NCBI GenBank assembly: GCA_900553255.1
Contig: USCI01000014.1
Span: 1-35,228, forward strand
Reading direction: 5' to 3'
Source of the DNA: an uncultured Oscillospiraceae bacterium
GTDB taxonomy: Bacteria; Bacillota; Clostridia; Oscillospirales; Acutalibacteraceae
Length of the DNA: 35,228 nt
Part shown: positions 25,317 to 33,267 of the stretch, one piece after another
Layout: each line of letters begins with the position of its first letter
Numbering within the stretch: position 1 is the first letter of the stretch
Made by a program: the position numbers and the translations under genes
The notes under the pieces: generated by a model
Databases searched by the model: none
What the model was told of the DNA's origin: nothing
Seen by the model: the letters and a program-made list of their open reading frames with translations, nothing else

Positions 25317-25775
25317 GTGTATGGGATTCGATTTAACGTTCCCAATGCGTATGGCCAGATTTTAGAGAGGGTTTTGCGCAACGTAAAGGTTGAAGATTAT
25401 GACTGGTTTATTGAGTATGAGGACATTCTTGTGGAACCCGTTACCGAAGGAAAGAATTTGTTTGATGAGAAAGTGTTGACAGGCGTTGATTTTAAGCGGC
25501 AAATCCGTACTGGATCATACTATGTGGTCTTCTTAAGACTATATGCGTTTCCGGCAGGAGCAAAGATTACGCCGATCAATTCTTTCAAAGAATATTTCAG
25601 CAGCGATTGTGAATTGATGATATTTTTTACTGATGCCATTTTTGTGGAGCTGTATGCCAAAAAAGAGGATCTTCTTGAGAAGATATGTTGGACTGCGCAA
25701 GAAGAATGTTTTACGGAGAGGGAATTTATAAATGAGTTTGGAGGTAAAGATAATGATTTACTGCCTCAGCCGTGA
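25317..25775 (+). CDS. DUF2691-family protein
   Basis: 152 residues. The opening GIRFNVPNAYGQILERVLRNV-x-VEDYDWFIE and the later YYVVFLRLYAFPAG, INSFKEYFSSDCELMIFFTDAIFVELYAK match the DUF2691 pattern seen in Bacillus and Clostridia; function unknown. Start: GTG 25317 is favoured, with AGAGGTGG five bases upstream; a GTG at 25308 lies within that site. Base composition is visibly more AT-rich than the flanking genes, suggesting recent acquisition. Its stop overlaps a possible GTG start of the next gene by four bases, so the two are probably a pair. Confidence 0.78.
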   Translation: MYGIRFNVPNAYGQILERVLRNVKVEDYDWFIEYEDILVEPVTEGKNLFDEKVLTGVDFKRQIRTGSYYVVFLRLYAFPAGAKITPINSFKEYFSSDCELMIFFTDAIFVELYAKKEDLLEKICWTAQEECFTEREFINEFGGKDNDLLPQP

Positions 25776-25819
25776 ACATAACAGGCTATAAATATAACGA
25801 CAGAGAAAGAAGGCTTTTT

Positions 25820-26038
25820 ATGTTTATGGCAGAAGGTTATCCGCGCGAAGAGTATTTGGAAGTGCCGGAGGGCAGTGTTGAATTTCCCAAAGAGATATGC
25901 ATAGCTTACGCTGTTTGCTCGAATAATTGTGGGAATGCCGAATTTATCGTGGACGGATCATCCCAAGTATGCCAGTACTGCGGCCGGCTTCTTTTCCGGA
26001 CAGAGGTTAAAAAATATAAATTAACCGAAGAAAAATAA
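25820..26038 (+). CDS. Small putative zinc-ribbon protein
   Basis: 72 residues from ATG 25820, which has AAGAAGG a few bases upstream. Four cysteines are arranged as C-x3-C (CSNNC) and C-x2-C (CQYC) about 18 residues apart, a zinc-ribbon-like pattern. Two further Cys/Gly residues lie nearby; I do not recognise the family. The frame also allows GTG 25772, overlapping the DUF2691 stop by four bases, which would add 16 residues by coupled translation. AT-rich like its neighbour. Function unknown; probably co-expressed with the DUF2691 gene. Confidence 0.65.
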   Translation: MFMAEGYPREEYLEVPEGSVEFPKEICIAYAVCSNNCGNAEFIVDGSSQVCQYCGRLLFRTEVKKYKLTEEK

Positions 26039-26074
26039 CCCTCGTTTGCCCTTTCCCTTTGCGGAAAAATCCTG

Positions 26075-26080
26075 TATACT
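26075..26080 (+). promoter_or_regulatory. Probable -10 element of the GH25 gene
   Basis: TATACT about 50 bases before the ATG, with only a weak -35 match (TTTCCC, 17 bases upstream). Confidence 0.45.
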
Positions 26081-26129
26081 GTACCCTGAGATTGCCAGTC
26101 TGTGCGGAACGTGTTTGGAGGGATAAGCG

Positions 26130-27257
26130 ATGGGACGGAGAAACCGGACTTTTTTAACGGCGGCCATACTGCTTTGTACGGCTGCTGTTGCGGGATGTCA
26201 TGTCCCGCCGGCGGCAAGTAATGTTCCAGCACCGTATGAGCGAGTGGATCCGCCGGCCTCATCTTCGCCTGAGATTGTGGAAGAACCCGTCATTCCCGGG
26301 GCGCAGGAATATGCTCCCGACTGGGAAGGCTGGACGGAATGGGATAATGCTCCGGAGTGGGAGGAATACCTGCAGCAGATCGCAGGGAATGAAGGAGAAA
26401 ACGTCAATATCCCGGACGTACCGCCAGAGGATACGGTTCCTCCCTCGGATGCACCGCCGGTGTCTGCCGATGACCCGCCGCCGGAACATGGCTGGTATAC
26501 CGATGGAGATAAGCGGTATTTCTATTATGAAGGCCAACCGGTGACGGGCTGGCAGACAATGGATACCGTGCGGTACTATTTTGATGAGGACGGCGTACTG
26601 CTCAGCCGTGTGGGAATTGATGTTTCCTCGTTTCAGCGCGATGTGGACTGGCAGGCGGTAAAAGAATCCGGAGTGGAGTTTGCGTTTATCCGCGCCGCCT
26701 TTCGCGGTTGGGGCGACGCCGGTAATCTGGTGGTGGATCCCTATTTTGAGCAGCACATCGCCGAGGCGACGCAGGCGGGGATTGACTGTGGCGTATATGT
26801 TTATTCGCAGGCGGTGAGCGCCGAAGAGGCGCGTGAAGAGGCGCGCTTTGTGCTGGAGGCTGTGGCGGGATACACGCTGACCTATCCGATTGTCTACGAT
26901 ACCGAGTGGCAGCCGGTGGAGGAAGCGCGCACCAACCATGCGGAACTCAACCGGGCCAAACGAACCGAAATGGCGCTGGCTTTTTGTGACGAGATCCGCG
27001 GGGCCGGATACTATCCGATGGTTTACTCGAATAAAAAATGGTTTCAGATGGCACTGAACACCCGGGAAATCACCGCCACAGAAGACGTCTGGCTGGCTCA
27101 TTTTACCGACAGTACCGATTTTCCGTTCCGCTACCGGATCTGGCAGTATACCAGCTGTGGAACCGTGGACGGGATCACCGGAAATGTGGACCGCAATGTG
27201 GGACTGTTTGACTATCCGACATACCTGCGGGAAAACGGGTATAATCATCTGCAATAG
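26130..27257 (+). CDS. GH25 lysozyme, predicted lipoprotein
   Basis: 375 residues. The N-terminus is a lipoprotein signal (hydrophobic run TAAILLCTAAVAGC with lipobox Cys23), followed by an acidic, Pro-rich spacer to about residue 115. Then comes one cell-wall-binding-type repeat (GWYTDGDKRYFYYEGQPVTGW, about 122-155) and a GH25 catalytic domain from residue 162 (RVGIDVSSFQ). Catalytic acidic residues are visible as Asp164 and the Asp257/Glu259 pair in YDTEW. GH25 enzymes cut the beta-1,4 bond between N-acetylmuramic acid and N-acetylglucosamine. The ATG has GGAGGGA upstream. A small membrane-protein gene begins 13 bases after its stop. Confidence 0.92.
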   Translation: MGRRNRTFLTAAILLCTAAVAGCHVPPAASNVPAPYERVDPPASSSPEIVEEPVIPGAQEYAPDWEGWTEWDNAPEWEEYLQQIAGNEGENVNIPDVPPEDTVPPSDAPPVSADDPPPEHGWYTDGDKRYFYYEGQPVTGWQTMDTVRYYFDEDGVLLSRVGIDVSSFQRDVDWQAVKESGVEFAFIRAAFRGWGDAGNLVVDPYFEQHIAEATQAGIDCGVYVYSQAVSAEEAREEARFVLEAVAGYTLTYPIVYDTEWQPVEEARTNHAELNRAKRTEMALAFCDEIRGAGYYPMVYSNKKWFQMALNTREITATEDVWLAHFTDSTDFPFRYRIWQYTSCGTVDGITGNVDRNVGLFDYPTYLRENGYNHLQ

Positions 27258-27270
27258 GGTGGTGAGCGCA

Positions 27271-27681
27271 ATGGATTCCCTGACCATGATACGGGATATG
27301 CTTAAGGAGGCAAGCCGGATTACGCTTGTCAGCCTTGCGCTGGTTTCGTTGGTAGGCGGCTATGCCGTGACCAGGCGTACCTTTCCGGGGCAGCGCGCGA
27401 AGCGTTATGCCTTTTGCGTCGTTGCCATAGTGGCGGTGTGGCTGTGCTTAGTGGCGGTTCACAAGGCGCTGATGGACAGCCTATATGTACCGGAGTGGGG
27501 AACCTGGATACTCGACGGTATTTTGCTGGCGGCTGCGGTGTGGTGGCTGATCCGTTACCGGCTCGGGGACGAAAAAAAGGTCACGCCGCCCACATCCGAT
27601 TTAATGGAAGCCCCCCGTGCGCTGCAGAAAGGAGCAGCGAGCACGAAGGAAAATACCGACGAAGAAGATTCGGACATCTGA
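27271..27681 (+). CDS. Small three-helix membrane protein, unknown function
   Basis: 136 residues with three predicted membrane helices (ITLVSLALVSLVGGYAV; AFCVVAIVAVWLCLVAVHKA; ILDGILLAAAVWWLIRY) and a charged, probably cytoplasmic C-terminal tail of about 38 residues rich in Lys, Thr, Asp and Glu. I do not recognise the family. The ATG at 27271 follows GGTGGTGAG, so it is preferred to the GTG at 27262. It lies 13 bases after the GH25 gene and is likely co-transcribed with it, so an envelope role is possible (inference). About 145 bases after its stop hold no gene. Confidence 0.7.
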   Translation: MDSLTMIRDMLKEASRITLVSLALVSLVGGYAVTRRTFPGQRAKRYAFCVVAIVAVWLCLVAVHKALMDSLYVPEWGTWILDGILLAAAVWWLIRYRLGDEKKVTPPTSDLMEAPRALQKGAASTKENTDEEDSDI

Positions 27682-27827
27682 GGAAACAGAGCTGGTTTTT
27701 TCGGCTGTCATCTGCCAGCGGTCTCAATTACGCTAAAATCATGGAAGAAACGCTGTTCTCGGGAGGGTCCGAACCGTATGAACGCTCGGAAGACTAGGGG
27801 GATAACATGGAGATCGGGAGGAATACC

Positions 27828-29468
27828 ATGAAGTGGGAAAAGCTGCCGTTTTCTGCGCTGCGCGTCAGCGGGGATCTGGCCTACCGCATCGTCAAGAACG
27901 CCGCCCGGCTGGAAAGCGGCTGGTATAAGCCGGATATGGTTTTTAAAGCGGACCAGGCGGGCTGGCCGGCGGACTGGGAGGGACGCACAATCCTGGCGCT
28001 GACGATGCTGGCACAGGTGAGCGGGCGCGAACCAGCGTATCTGGAACGCATTATGGATCAGCTTGAAGGCAGGCTGAACAGCCGGGGATATCTCGGCAAG
28101 GAGCTGCCTGCCGGCGTATTGGATGAGCAGCAGTTCTCGGGACATAACTGGCTGCTGCGGGGATTGCTGGAATATGCGGCGTGGAAGCAGGATGCGCACG
28201 CCGCCCGGCTGGCCGACCGTATTGTCGAATCCCTCTATCTTCCCGCTGTGGGCTATTACGCGGACTATCCGACAGACCCGGCCGTGCGGGAGCGCTCGGG
28301 CGGTGCCGCCGGCAACCGCACCGGTACACTGGTCGGACATTGGTATACCTCCACCGACATCGGCTGCGCCTTTATGGCGCTCGACGCGCTGAGCCTGTAT
28401 TATGAACGTACCGCAGACAGGCGGGTGAAACGGCTTCTGGAGGAAATGATCGCCGCCTTCCGCCGGATCGATTTTGTCGGCGCGTCCATGCAGACGCATG
28501 CGTCCCTATCGGCTGCGCGCGGCATTCTGCGCTTTTATGAAAGCACCGGCGACGAAAGCTGCCTTCAGACGGTCATAGAGCTGTTTTCCCTGTATTGCCG
28601 GGAAGGCATGACCGAGAATTACGCCAACGATAACTGGTTTGGCCGTCCGGAATGGACCGAACCGTGTGCCGTGATCGATTCGTATATGCTCGCTTCGGGG
28701 CTGTTTGACAATACCGGAGAACTTCGTTATCTTCGTATGGCGCATCGCATTTTGTATAACGCCATGTGGTTCGCGCAGCGCAGCAACGGCGGGTTTGGCT
28801 GTGATAGCTGTGTTGGGGCGCAGGAGCCGCTTCTGCATCCGAAAGAAGAATATTTTGAAGCTTACTGGTGCTGTACCATGCGCGGCGGTGAAGGGCTGGC
28901 GCGGGCAGCGGAAAACATGGTGCGTATGGATGCGGACACCCTGTATATCCTGCATCCGGGTGACCTGGATATTGCGCTTCATGTCCAGCATGTGCGGTTG
29001 CGGGCGGATTTCCCGCGGGATACCCGCATTGTGCTGGATATGGAGGGGGAGGGGAGCTGGAAAAGCGTACGGCTGTACCTTCCGGAGGGGGCGGATTCGG
29101 TCCGCATTTTGCAGGGAGAAGGGGAAGAGGCTGTTTCGGCCGGTTTGGATGAGGGGAGTATAACCATCCCGTTTTGCCCCGGCGGCCGAACAGAAGTTAC
29201 CTATTCTCTTTCGCTGCGGACGGAAGCTCCGCTGCGTGAACGCGCGAAGACATTTGGCGTGAAGTACCAGTATGGGCCGTTGCTGCTCGGCACACAGACC
29301 GACGCGGCTTTGCCGATCGTGCCGGAGCACTTCGAGGCGCTCGGACAGGGCCGCTTCCAGGTTGCGCAGACGGATTACATTCTGGAGCCGCTCGGCGGCA
29401 TGATCGATCGGGAAAACGGAGACGATCGCCGCTGCTGCATGCAGGTGCTCTTCGGTGGTAACCGGTGA
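27828..29468 (+). CDS. GH127-type glycosidase (beta-L-arabinofuranosidase-like)
   Basis: 546 residues. The N-terminal two thirds form an alpha-helical (alpha/alpha)6-type barrel; the C-terminal ~170 residues are beta-rich. Family marks are Glu278 and Cys280 in WTEPCAVID and the pair Cys348-Cys349 in YWCCTMRGG. These fit the zinc ligands of the Bifidobacterium enzyme HypBA1 (Glu338, Cys340, Cys417, Cys418), where the first Cys of the pair is the nucleophile. Substrate could be beta-arabinofuranosides or another sugar, since families related to DUF1680 vary. No signal peptide, so cytoplasmic. ATG 27828 has GGGAGG six bases upstream; an in-frame ATG at 27807 with GGGGGA is an alternative. Confidence 0.82.
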   Translation: MKWEKLPFSALRVSGDLAYRIVKNAARLESGWYKPDMVFKADQAGWPADWEGRTILALTMLAQVSGREPAYLERIMDQLEGRLNSRGYLGKELPAGVLDEQQFSGHNWLLRGLLEYAAWKQDAHAARLADRIVESLYLPAVGYYADYPTDPAVRERSGGAAGNRTGTLVGHWYTSTDIGCAFMALDALSLYYERTADRRVKRLLEEMIAAFRRIDFVGASMQTHASLSAARGILRFYESTGDESCLQTVIELFSLYCREGMTENYANDNWFGRPEWTEPCAVIDSYMLASGLFDNTGELRYLRMAHRILYNAMWFAQRSNGGFGCDSCVGAQEPLLHPKEEYFEAYWCCTMRGGEGLARAAENMVRMDADTLYILHPGDLDIALHVQHVRLRADFPRDTRIVLDMEGEGSWKSVRLYLPEGADSVRILQGEGEEAVSAGLDEGSITIPFCPGGRTEVTYSLSLRTEAPLRERAKTFGVKYQYGPLLLGTQTDAALPIVPEHFEALGQGRFQVAQTDYILEPLGGMIDRENGDDRRCCMQVLFGGNR

Positions 29469-29488
29469 ATATCACCGTATGTAAATTA

Positions 29489-29530
29489 AGCCCTCTGGAA
29501 ATGTATCCGTGCATTTCCAGAGGGCTTTTG
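29489..29530. terminator. Terminator between the GH127-type gene and the convergent YjbR gene
   Basis: Perfect 15-bp stem, AGCCCTCTGGAAATG (29489-29503) with CATTTCCAGAGGGCT (29512-29526), then TTT on the plus strand. It is also usable from the minus strand (CTTAATTT after the stem). Confidence 0.9.
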
Positions 29531-29542
29531 TACGGGAATCGG

Positions 29543-29884
29543 TTACTGCTTTTTCCTGCGGCGGGGTGCAGTCAGCGAATAGCTGTGGGCGATCATTTCC
29601 TGCAATTCAGCTTCCGGTACGTCACCGTCGAGGACAATCGTATTCCAGTGCGTCTTGTTCATATGATAGGCCGGCGTGACGTCCCGGTACACATGCCGGT
29701 AAAAATCCGCCTGCTGCGGATCGCATTTCAGGTTAATACAGGGAACGCCGTGCACGCGGATGAGCAGCCCGAACCACTTGCGGTTGTCCCGATGACGCAG
29801 AACGATGGTGTCCCCGTCAAAGGGGGCGTCCGCGGCCGCGCCGGGAAAAGTGAGGGCGAACTCAATGCAGGATTCCGCCGTCAT
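29543..29884 (-). CDS. MmcQ/YjbR-family protein
   Basis: 113 residues, normal family length. TAESCIEFALTFPGA at the start, WFGLLIRV, NLKCDPQQADFYR and the diagnostic NKTHWNTIVLDG show a YjbR (CyaY-like fold) protein. Some relatives bind DNA, but no general function is established. The ATG at 29884 follows GGGAGG at about 8 bases; the frame extends upstream inside the histidine kinase gene, but without family similarity. It overlaps the end of the kinase gene by 23 bases and is therefore the third gene of a minus-strand operon: response regulator, kinase, YjbR. Confidence 0.9.
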   Translation of the reverse strand: MTAESCIEFALTFPGAAADAPFDGDTIVLRHRDNRKWFGLLIRVHGVPCINLKCDPQQADFYRHVYRDVTPAYHMNKTHWNTIVLDGDVPEAELQEMIAHSYSLTAPRRRKKQ

Positions 29885-31412
29885 GAGGTTCGCCTCCCTC
29901 GCTGTCCAGATCAAGGGGATAGGGAACGGCGGAGAGCTCGATGCTGAATTCCACACCGCTGCCATATGCCGTCTGCGCCTTGTTCTGCACGGTGTACGGC
30001 ATGTGATGTGCCTGCATGATAGCAGCGACCACCGACAGGCCGATCCCGTTTCCGCCGTACGCGCGGGTGCGGGCTTTGTCGCTTTTATAGAAGATTTCCC
30101 AGATGTGAGGGATATCAGCCTCCGGCAGAGCAGGACCGGTGTTGAAAACCGACAGTTTTACCCGCTGACCGGGTATGTTCCGGATGGCGCATTCAATTGT
30201 TCCGCCGTCCGGAACGTGATGCAGCGCGTTGGACAGATAATTGTTTAGCACATGCTCGATCAAAAAGGGATCTGCCCAGACGGTTACCGGAGCGGAATAG
30301 GCTTTTGTCAGATGGATGTCCCTCTTGGCAAACGACGGCGCATTTTTCTGCAGCAGGTTGTCGAGCAGCTCGGCGACGTCAAAGCTTTCCGGCTCCAGCT
30401 GTTCGCTGCCGGATTCCAGCTGCATCAGAGAGGTCATTTTTCTTATTAGCTGGGACATCTTCTGCGCTTCGTCTTCGATCACTTCACAATAGTAATCGCG
30501 GTTTTCCGCGCCGTCGGCGATATCCTCGCGCAGCCCTTCGGCGTAATTCTGAATCAGGGCGATCGGCGTTTTTAGCTCATGGGAGACGTTTGCAATAAAA
30601 GCACGGTGGGCGGCGTTCTGTTTTTCCTTTTGCCGGATATCCTGCTCCAGCCGCAGGTTGGCCGCACGCAGCTCGGATATAACCCTCTCCAGCGATTCCG
30701 ACATCGAATTGATGCTGTTGCCGAGGTCGGCGAGCTCATCGCTGCCGCGGCCATTGTAGCGGTCGCTGAAATCCAACCGGGCGACACTGCCGGCAACGCG
30801 TGAGAGCGCACGGATCGGCCGGGTAAAGGTGCGCGCCATCCAGAAGGTCAGCAGCCCTCCCAGCAGAAGCGATATCGAGCCGGAAATCAGGAGGAACTGG
30901 TTGGTGATGCCGACACTGTCCTCGATCGAGGCGACCGAAGTGCGCATGAGGATCAGGTCTTCATTATTCAGCTTACCGCTCAGGGTGATAAAATGGGAAT
31001 TCAAACGGGTGTCGTCGGTAACCTCCAGCTTGTATTCCCCGGGCAATAAAGGCGACTGTGCGAGAGAGCCGTAGGGTGGGGAAAGCAGCAGCCGGGATTC
31101 ATTGGTTTTCACAGGGCTGTAATCGTATTTCAGGAGGTTCGGCGGGCTCCAGATGACTGTGCTGATATTCTGGCTGATGCTCAGTTCATACAGGGTATCC
31201 CCGATGGAAATCTCTTCATCGGAGAGCGCGTTGACGGTGGTAAAGGCATGGATAAGCGATTTTTCCTTTGCCTTCTGGTAATAGGAAACCAACACAAAGT
31301 TGTTCAGCAGCCAGTTGAATAGCATCATCAGGCATATGCACAGCAGTACGCTGCCGGAGAGCTTCCAGAGGATGGAGGAATGCAGTTGCCGGTGGGAATG
31401 CTTTGCAGACAT
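29862..31412 (-). CDS. Membrane sensor histidine kinase
   Basis: 516 residues. Membrane helix one (about 16-42), an external sensor region of about 130 residues, helix two (about 172-193), HAMP linker (about 194-246), HisKA with the phosphorylated His278 in NVSHELKTPI, and an ATP-binding domain with NNYLSNALHH (N box), FNTGPAL and the G box GGNGIGLSVV. The signal cannot be predicted from the external region. AAGGAGG lies six bases before the ATG. It sits 20 bases after the response regulator gene, so the two form a two-component system. Confidence 0.95.
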   Translation of the reverse strand: MSAKHSHRQLHSSILWKLSGSVLLCICLMMLFNWLLNNFVLVSYYQKAKEKSLIHAFTTVNALSDEEISIGDTLYELSISQNISTVIWSPPNLLKYDYSPVKTNESRLLLSPPYGSLAQSPLLPGEYKLEVTDDTRLNSHFITLSGKLNNEDLILMRTSVASIEDSVGITNQFLLISGSISLLLGGLLTFWMARTFTRPIRALSRVAGSVARLDFSDRYNGRGSDELADLGNSINSMSESLERVISELRAANLRLEQDIRQKEKQNAAHRAFIANVSHELKTPIALIQNYAEGLREDIADGAENRDYYCEVIEDEAQKMSQLIRKMTSLMQLESGSEQLEPESFDVAELLDNLLQKNAPSFAKRDIHLTKAYSAPVTVWADPFLIEHVLNNYLSNALHHVPDGGTIECAIRNIPGQRVKLSVFNTGPALPEADIPHIWEIFYKSDKARTRAYGGNGIGLSVVAAIMQAHHMPYTVQNKAQTAYGSGVEFSIELSAVPYPLDLDSEGGEPHDGGILH

Positions 31413-31432
31413 GAGAGGCCTCCTTGTGCAGC

Positions 31433-32113
31433 TTACGGCTCGAATTTGTAACCGATGCCGCGGATGGTTTTGATATATTCCCCACGCGCGCCGAGCTTGC
31501 TGCGGAGCTTTTTGACATGGGTATCCACCGTGCGTGCGTCTCCATAATAGTCATAACGCCAGACGTTGTCGAGGATTTTGTCCCGCGACAGCGCCACGCC
31601 GGTGTTGGCAACCAAATAGTTGAGCAGTTCAAATTCGGTATAGGTCAGTTCCACCGGACAGCCGTCCACCCGCACCTCGCGGCCGGCTGTGTTGATATCC
31701 AGGCCGGCTGCCTGTGCCGGGGCTTCGGCGGGCGCCGCAGTTCCGCGGCGGAAGACCGCCTCGATGCGTGCCAGCAGGATTTTCAGGCTGAACGGCTTGG
31801 CGATGTATTCGTCGACACCAAGGGAAAAACCATGAAGCTCGTCCTCCTCTTCGCCGCGCGCGGTAAGCATGATGATCGGCACATCCGATTCCGCACGAAG
31901 TTCCCGGCAGACCTCCCATCCGTCCTTTTTGGGCATCATGACATCCAGCAGGACCAGGTGAGGCCGCTCGCGGCGAAAGATTTCCAGCGTCTGCTCTCCG
32001 TCCTCCGCTTCGAGGACGGCATATCCTTTGATGCGCAGATAGTCGGCAATTACCCTGCGCATGCGCAGCTCATCATCGGCAATGAGTATTTTCTTTGCAG
32101 CGGCTGTTTCCAT
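31433..32113 (-). CDS. OmpR/PhoB-family response regulator
   Basis: 226 residues. Receiver domain with acidic pair Asp13/Asp14, phosphoacceptor Asp57 in LLDVMMP, Thr in MLTARG and Lys in AKPFS. After an Ala/Pro-rich linker comes a winged-helix DNA-binding domain (TYTEFELLNYLVANTG, DARTVDTHVKKLRSKLG, IRGIGYKFE). The ATG at 32113 is used because GTGAGGTG lies six bases upstream; a TTG at 32134 lies upstream of that site and has none of its own. First gene of the operon with the kinase and YjbR genes. Promoter elements containing a tandem repeat are upstream. Confidence 0.95.
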   Translation of the reverse strand: METAAAKKILIADDELRMRRVIADYLRIKGYAVLEAEDGEQTLEIFRRERPHLVLLDVMMPKKDGWEVCRELRAESDVPIIMLTARGEEEDELHGFSLGVDEYIAKPFSLKILLARIEAVFRRGTAAPAEAPAQAAGLDINTAGREVRVDGCPVELTYTEFELLNYLVANTGVALSRDKILDNVWRYDYYGDARTVDTHVKKLRSKLGARGEYIKTIRGIGYKFEP

Positions 32114-32158
32114 CAGCGGCACCTCACTTTGCAATAAAACCCTTCATCCATGTTATTT

Positions 32159-32174
32159 GTATACCAGTATACCA
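32159..32174 (-). promoter_or_regulatory. Tandem 8-base repeat with extended -10 motifs upstream of the response regulator
   Basis: On the minus strand TGGTATAC occurs twice head-to-tail. Each copy contains an extended -10 pattern TGnTATAC(T/A), and the first gives TGGTATACT. No good -35 is seen. Could be the operon promoter or a regulator site, or both. Confidence 0.5.
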
Positions 32175-32184
32175 CAAACCGCCG

Positions 32185-32223
32185 GAAAAAGAAAATCCCC
32201 CTTTCCACGAAAAGAAAAGGGGG
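32185..32223 (-). terminator. Terminator after kdgK
   Basis: Minus-strand stem CCCCCTTT/AAAGGGGG (plus 32216-32223 with 32197-32204), followed on that strand by ATTTTCTTTTT (32196-32186). Confidence 0.8.
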
Positions 32224-32248
32224 AAGCGAATGCGCGTCAAAAGGCTCT

Positions 32249-33262
32249 TCAGCGCTGAATCAGGGTGCCGCCGCCGGAGGCGAGATGAAGGATCTCCTCT
32301 GCGCTGGTATGACAGGCGTCACCCGGGATGCTGTGCTTCAGGCAGCTTGCCGCGGCGGCGAATTCGATGCTTTGGGCATAAGAGAACTCTTTTTGCAGCG
32401 CATAAATCAAACCGGCCACAAAGCTGTCGCCGCCGCCTACACGGTCGACGATATGCATCGAATAGCTGCGGCTGAAAAAGCATTCACCGTCGGCGTAAAG
32501 CATGGCTGAGAAATCGTTGTCGCTCGCTGATACCGAACGTCGGCGGGTAAGCGCCACATAACGACAGCCGTAACGCGAGCACAGCTGCCGGGCGGTTTGC
32601 CGGCAGGCCTCGCGTGCGCTGTCCTCCGAACCGTCGGGGGGCAGCGGAATGCCGAATACGTCGGCTGCCTGACCGGGATTGGAAATGCAGAGATCAACGT
32701 ACGGCATGATTTTATCAAGCAAGGAAAAAGCCTTGTCACGTGACCATAGGCTGCTGCGGTAGTTGGGGTCAAAGCTGATCGGGATATGCCGCTCTCGGGC
32801 CGCCTGGCAGGCCCGCAGGCAGGATTCCGCTGCCGCTTCACCGAGAGCTGGGGTTATGCCCGTAAAGTGAAACCACTTGGCATCTTTAAAAATCTTATCC
32901 CAGTCAAACTCCTCCGGTGAAGCCTCGGCAAAGGAGGAGCCGGCCCGGTCGTAGATGACCTTGGAAGCGCGCTGTGCAGCACCGTTTTCCAGAAAATAGA
33001 CACCGATGCGCTTGCCGCCGCGCAGGACATACTGCGTGTCAACACCGTAGCGGCGCAGTTCGTTGAGCGCGGCCTGGCCGATTGCATGCTCGGGCAGCTT
33101 GCTGACAAATGCAACATCTTCGCCCAGTTCAGCCATCAGAACGGCAGTGTTGGCCTCACCGCCGCCGTATACCACGTCAAAACGGTCAGCCTGCACAAAG
33201 CGTTTGTGCTGTTCAGGAGACAGGCGGAGCAAAAGCTCACCGAAAGCAATGGTTTTGGCCAT
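32249..33262 (-). CDS. kdgK: PfkB-family 2-keto-3-deoxygluconate kinase
   Basis: 337 residues of the PfkB/ribokinase family. Signatures: YGGGEANTAVLMAELG near residue 35 and RVGGGDSFVAG (about 274-284) with catalytic base Asp279. Neighbouring eda makes 2-keto-3-deoxygluconate kinase the best assignment: KDG plus ATP gives KDPG, which Eda then cleaves. PfkB specificity cannot be settled by sequence alone. ATG 33262 follows AGGGGTGA at about five bases; a GTG at 33271 overlaps that site and the eda stop. It begins five bases after the eda stop codon, so the two are one operon. Confidence 0.88.
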   Translation of the reverse strand: MAKTIAFGELLLRLSPEQHKRFVQADRFDVVYGGGEANTAVLMAELGEDVAFVSKLPEHAIGQAALNELRRYGVDTQYVLRGGKRIGVYFLENGAAQRASKVIYDRAGSSFAEASPEEFDWDKIFKDAKWFHFTGITPALGEAAAESCLRACQAARERHIPISFDPNYRSSLWSRDKAFSLLDKIMPYVDLCISNPGQAADVFGIPLPPDGSEDSAREACRQTARQLCSRYGCRYVALTRRRSVSASDNDFSAMLYADGECFFSRSYSMHIVDRVGGGDSFVAGLIYALQKEFSYAQSIEFAAAASCLKHSIPGDACHTSAEEILHLASGGGTLIQR

Positions 33263-33267
33263 ACCGA

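Noticed and set aside
27738..27797. Small open frame before the GH127-type gene
   Set aside because: About 18 codons, no ribosome site and no similarity; likely chance.
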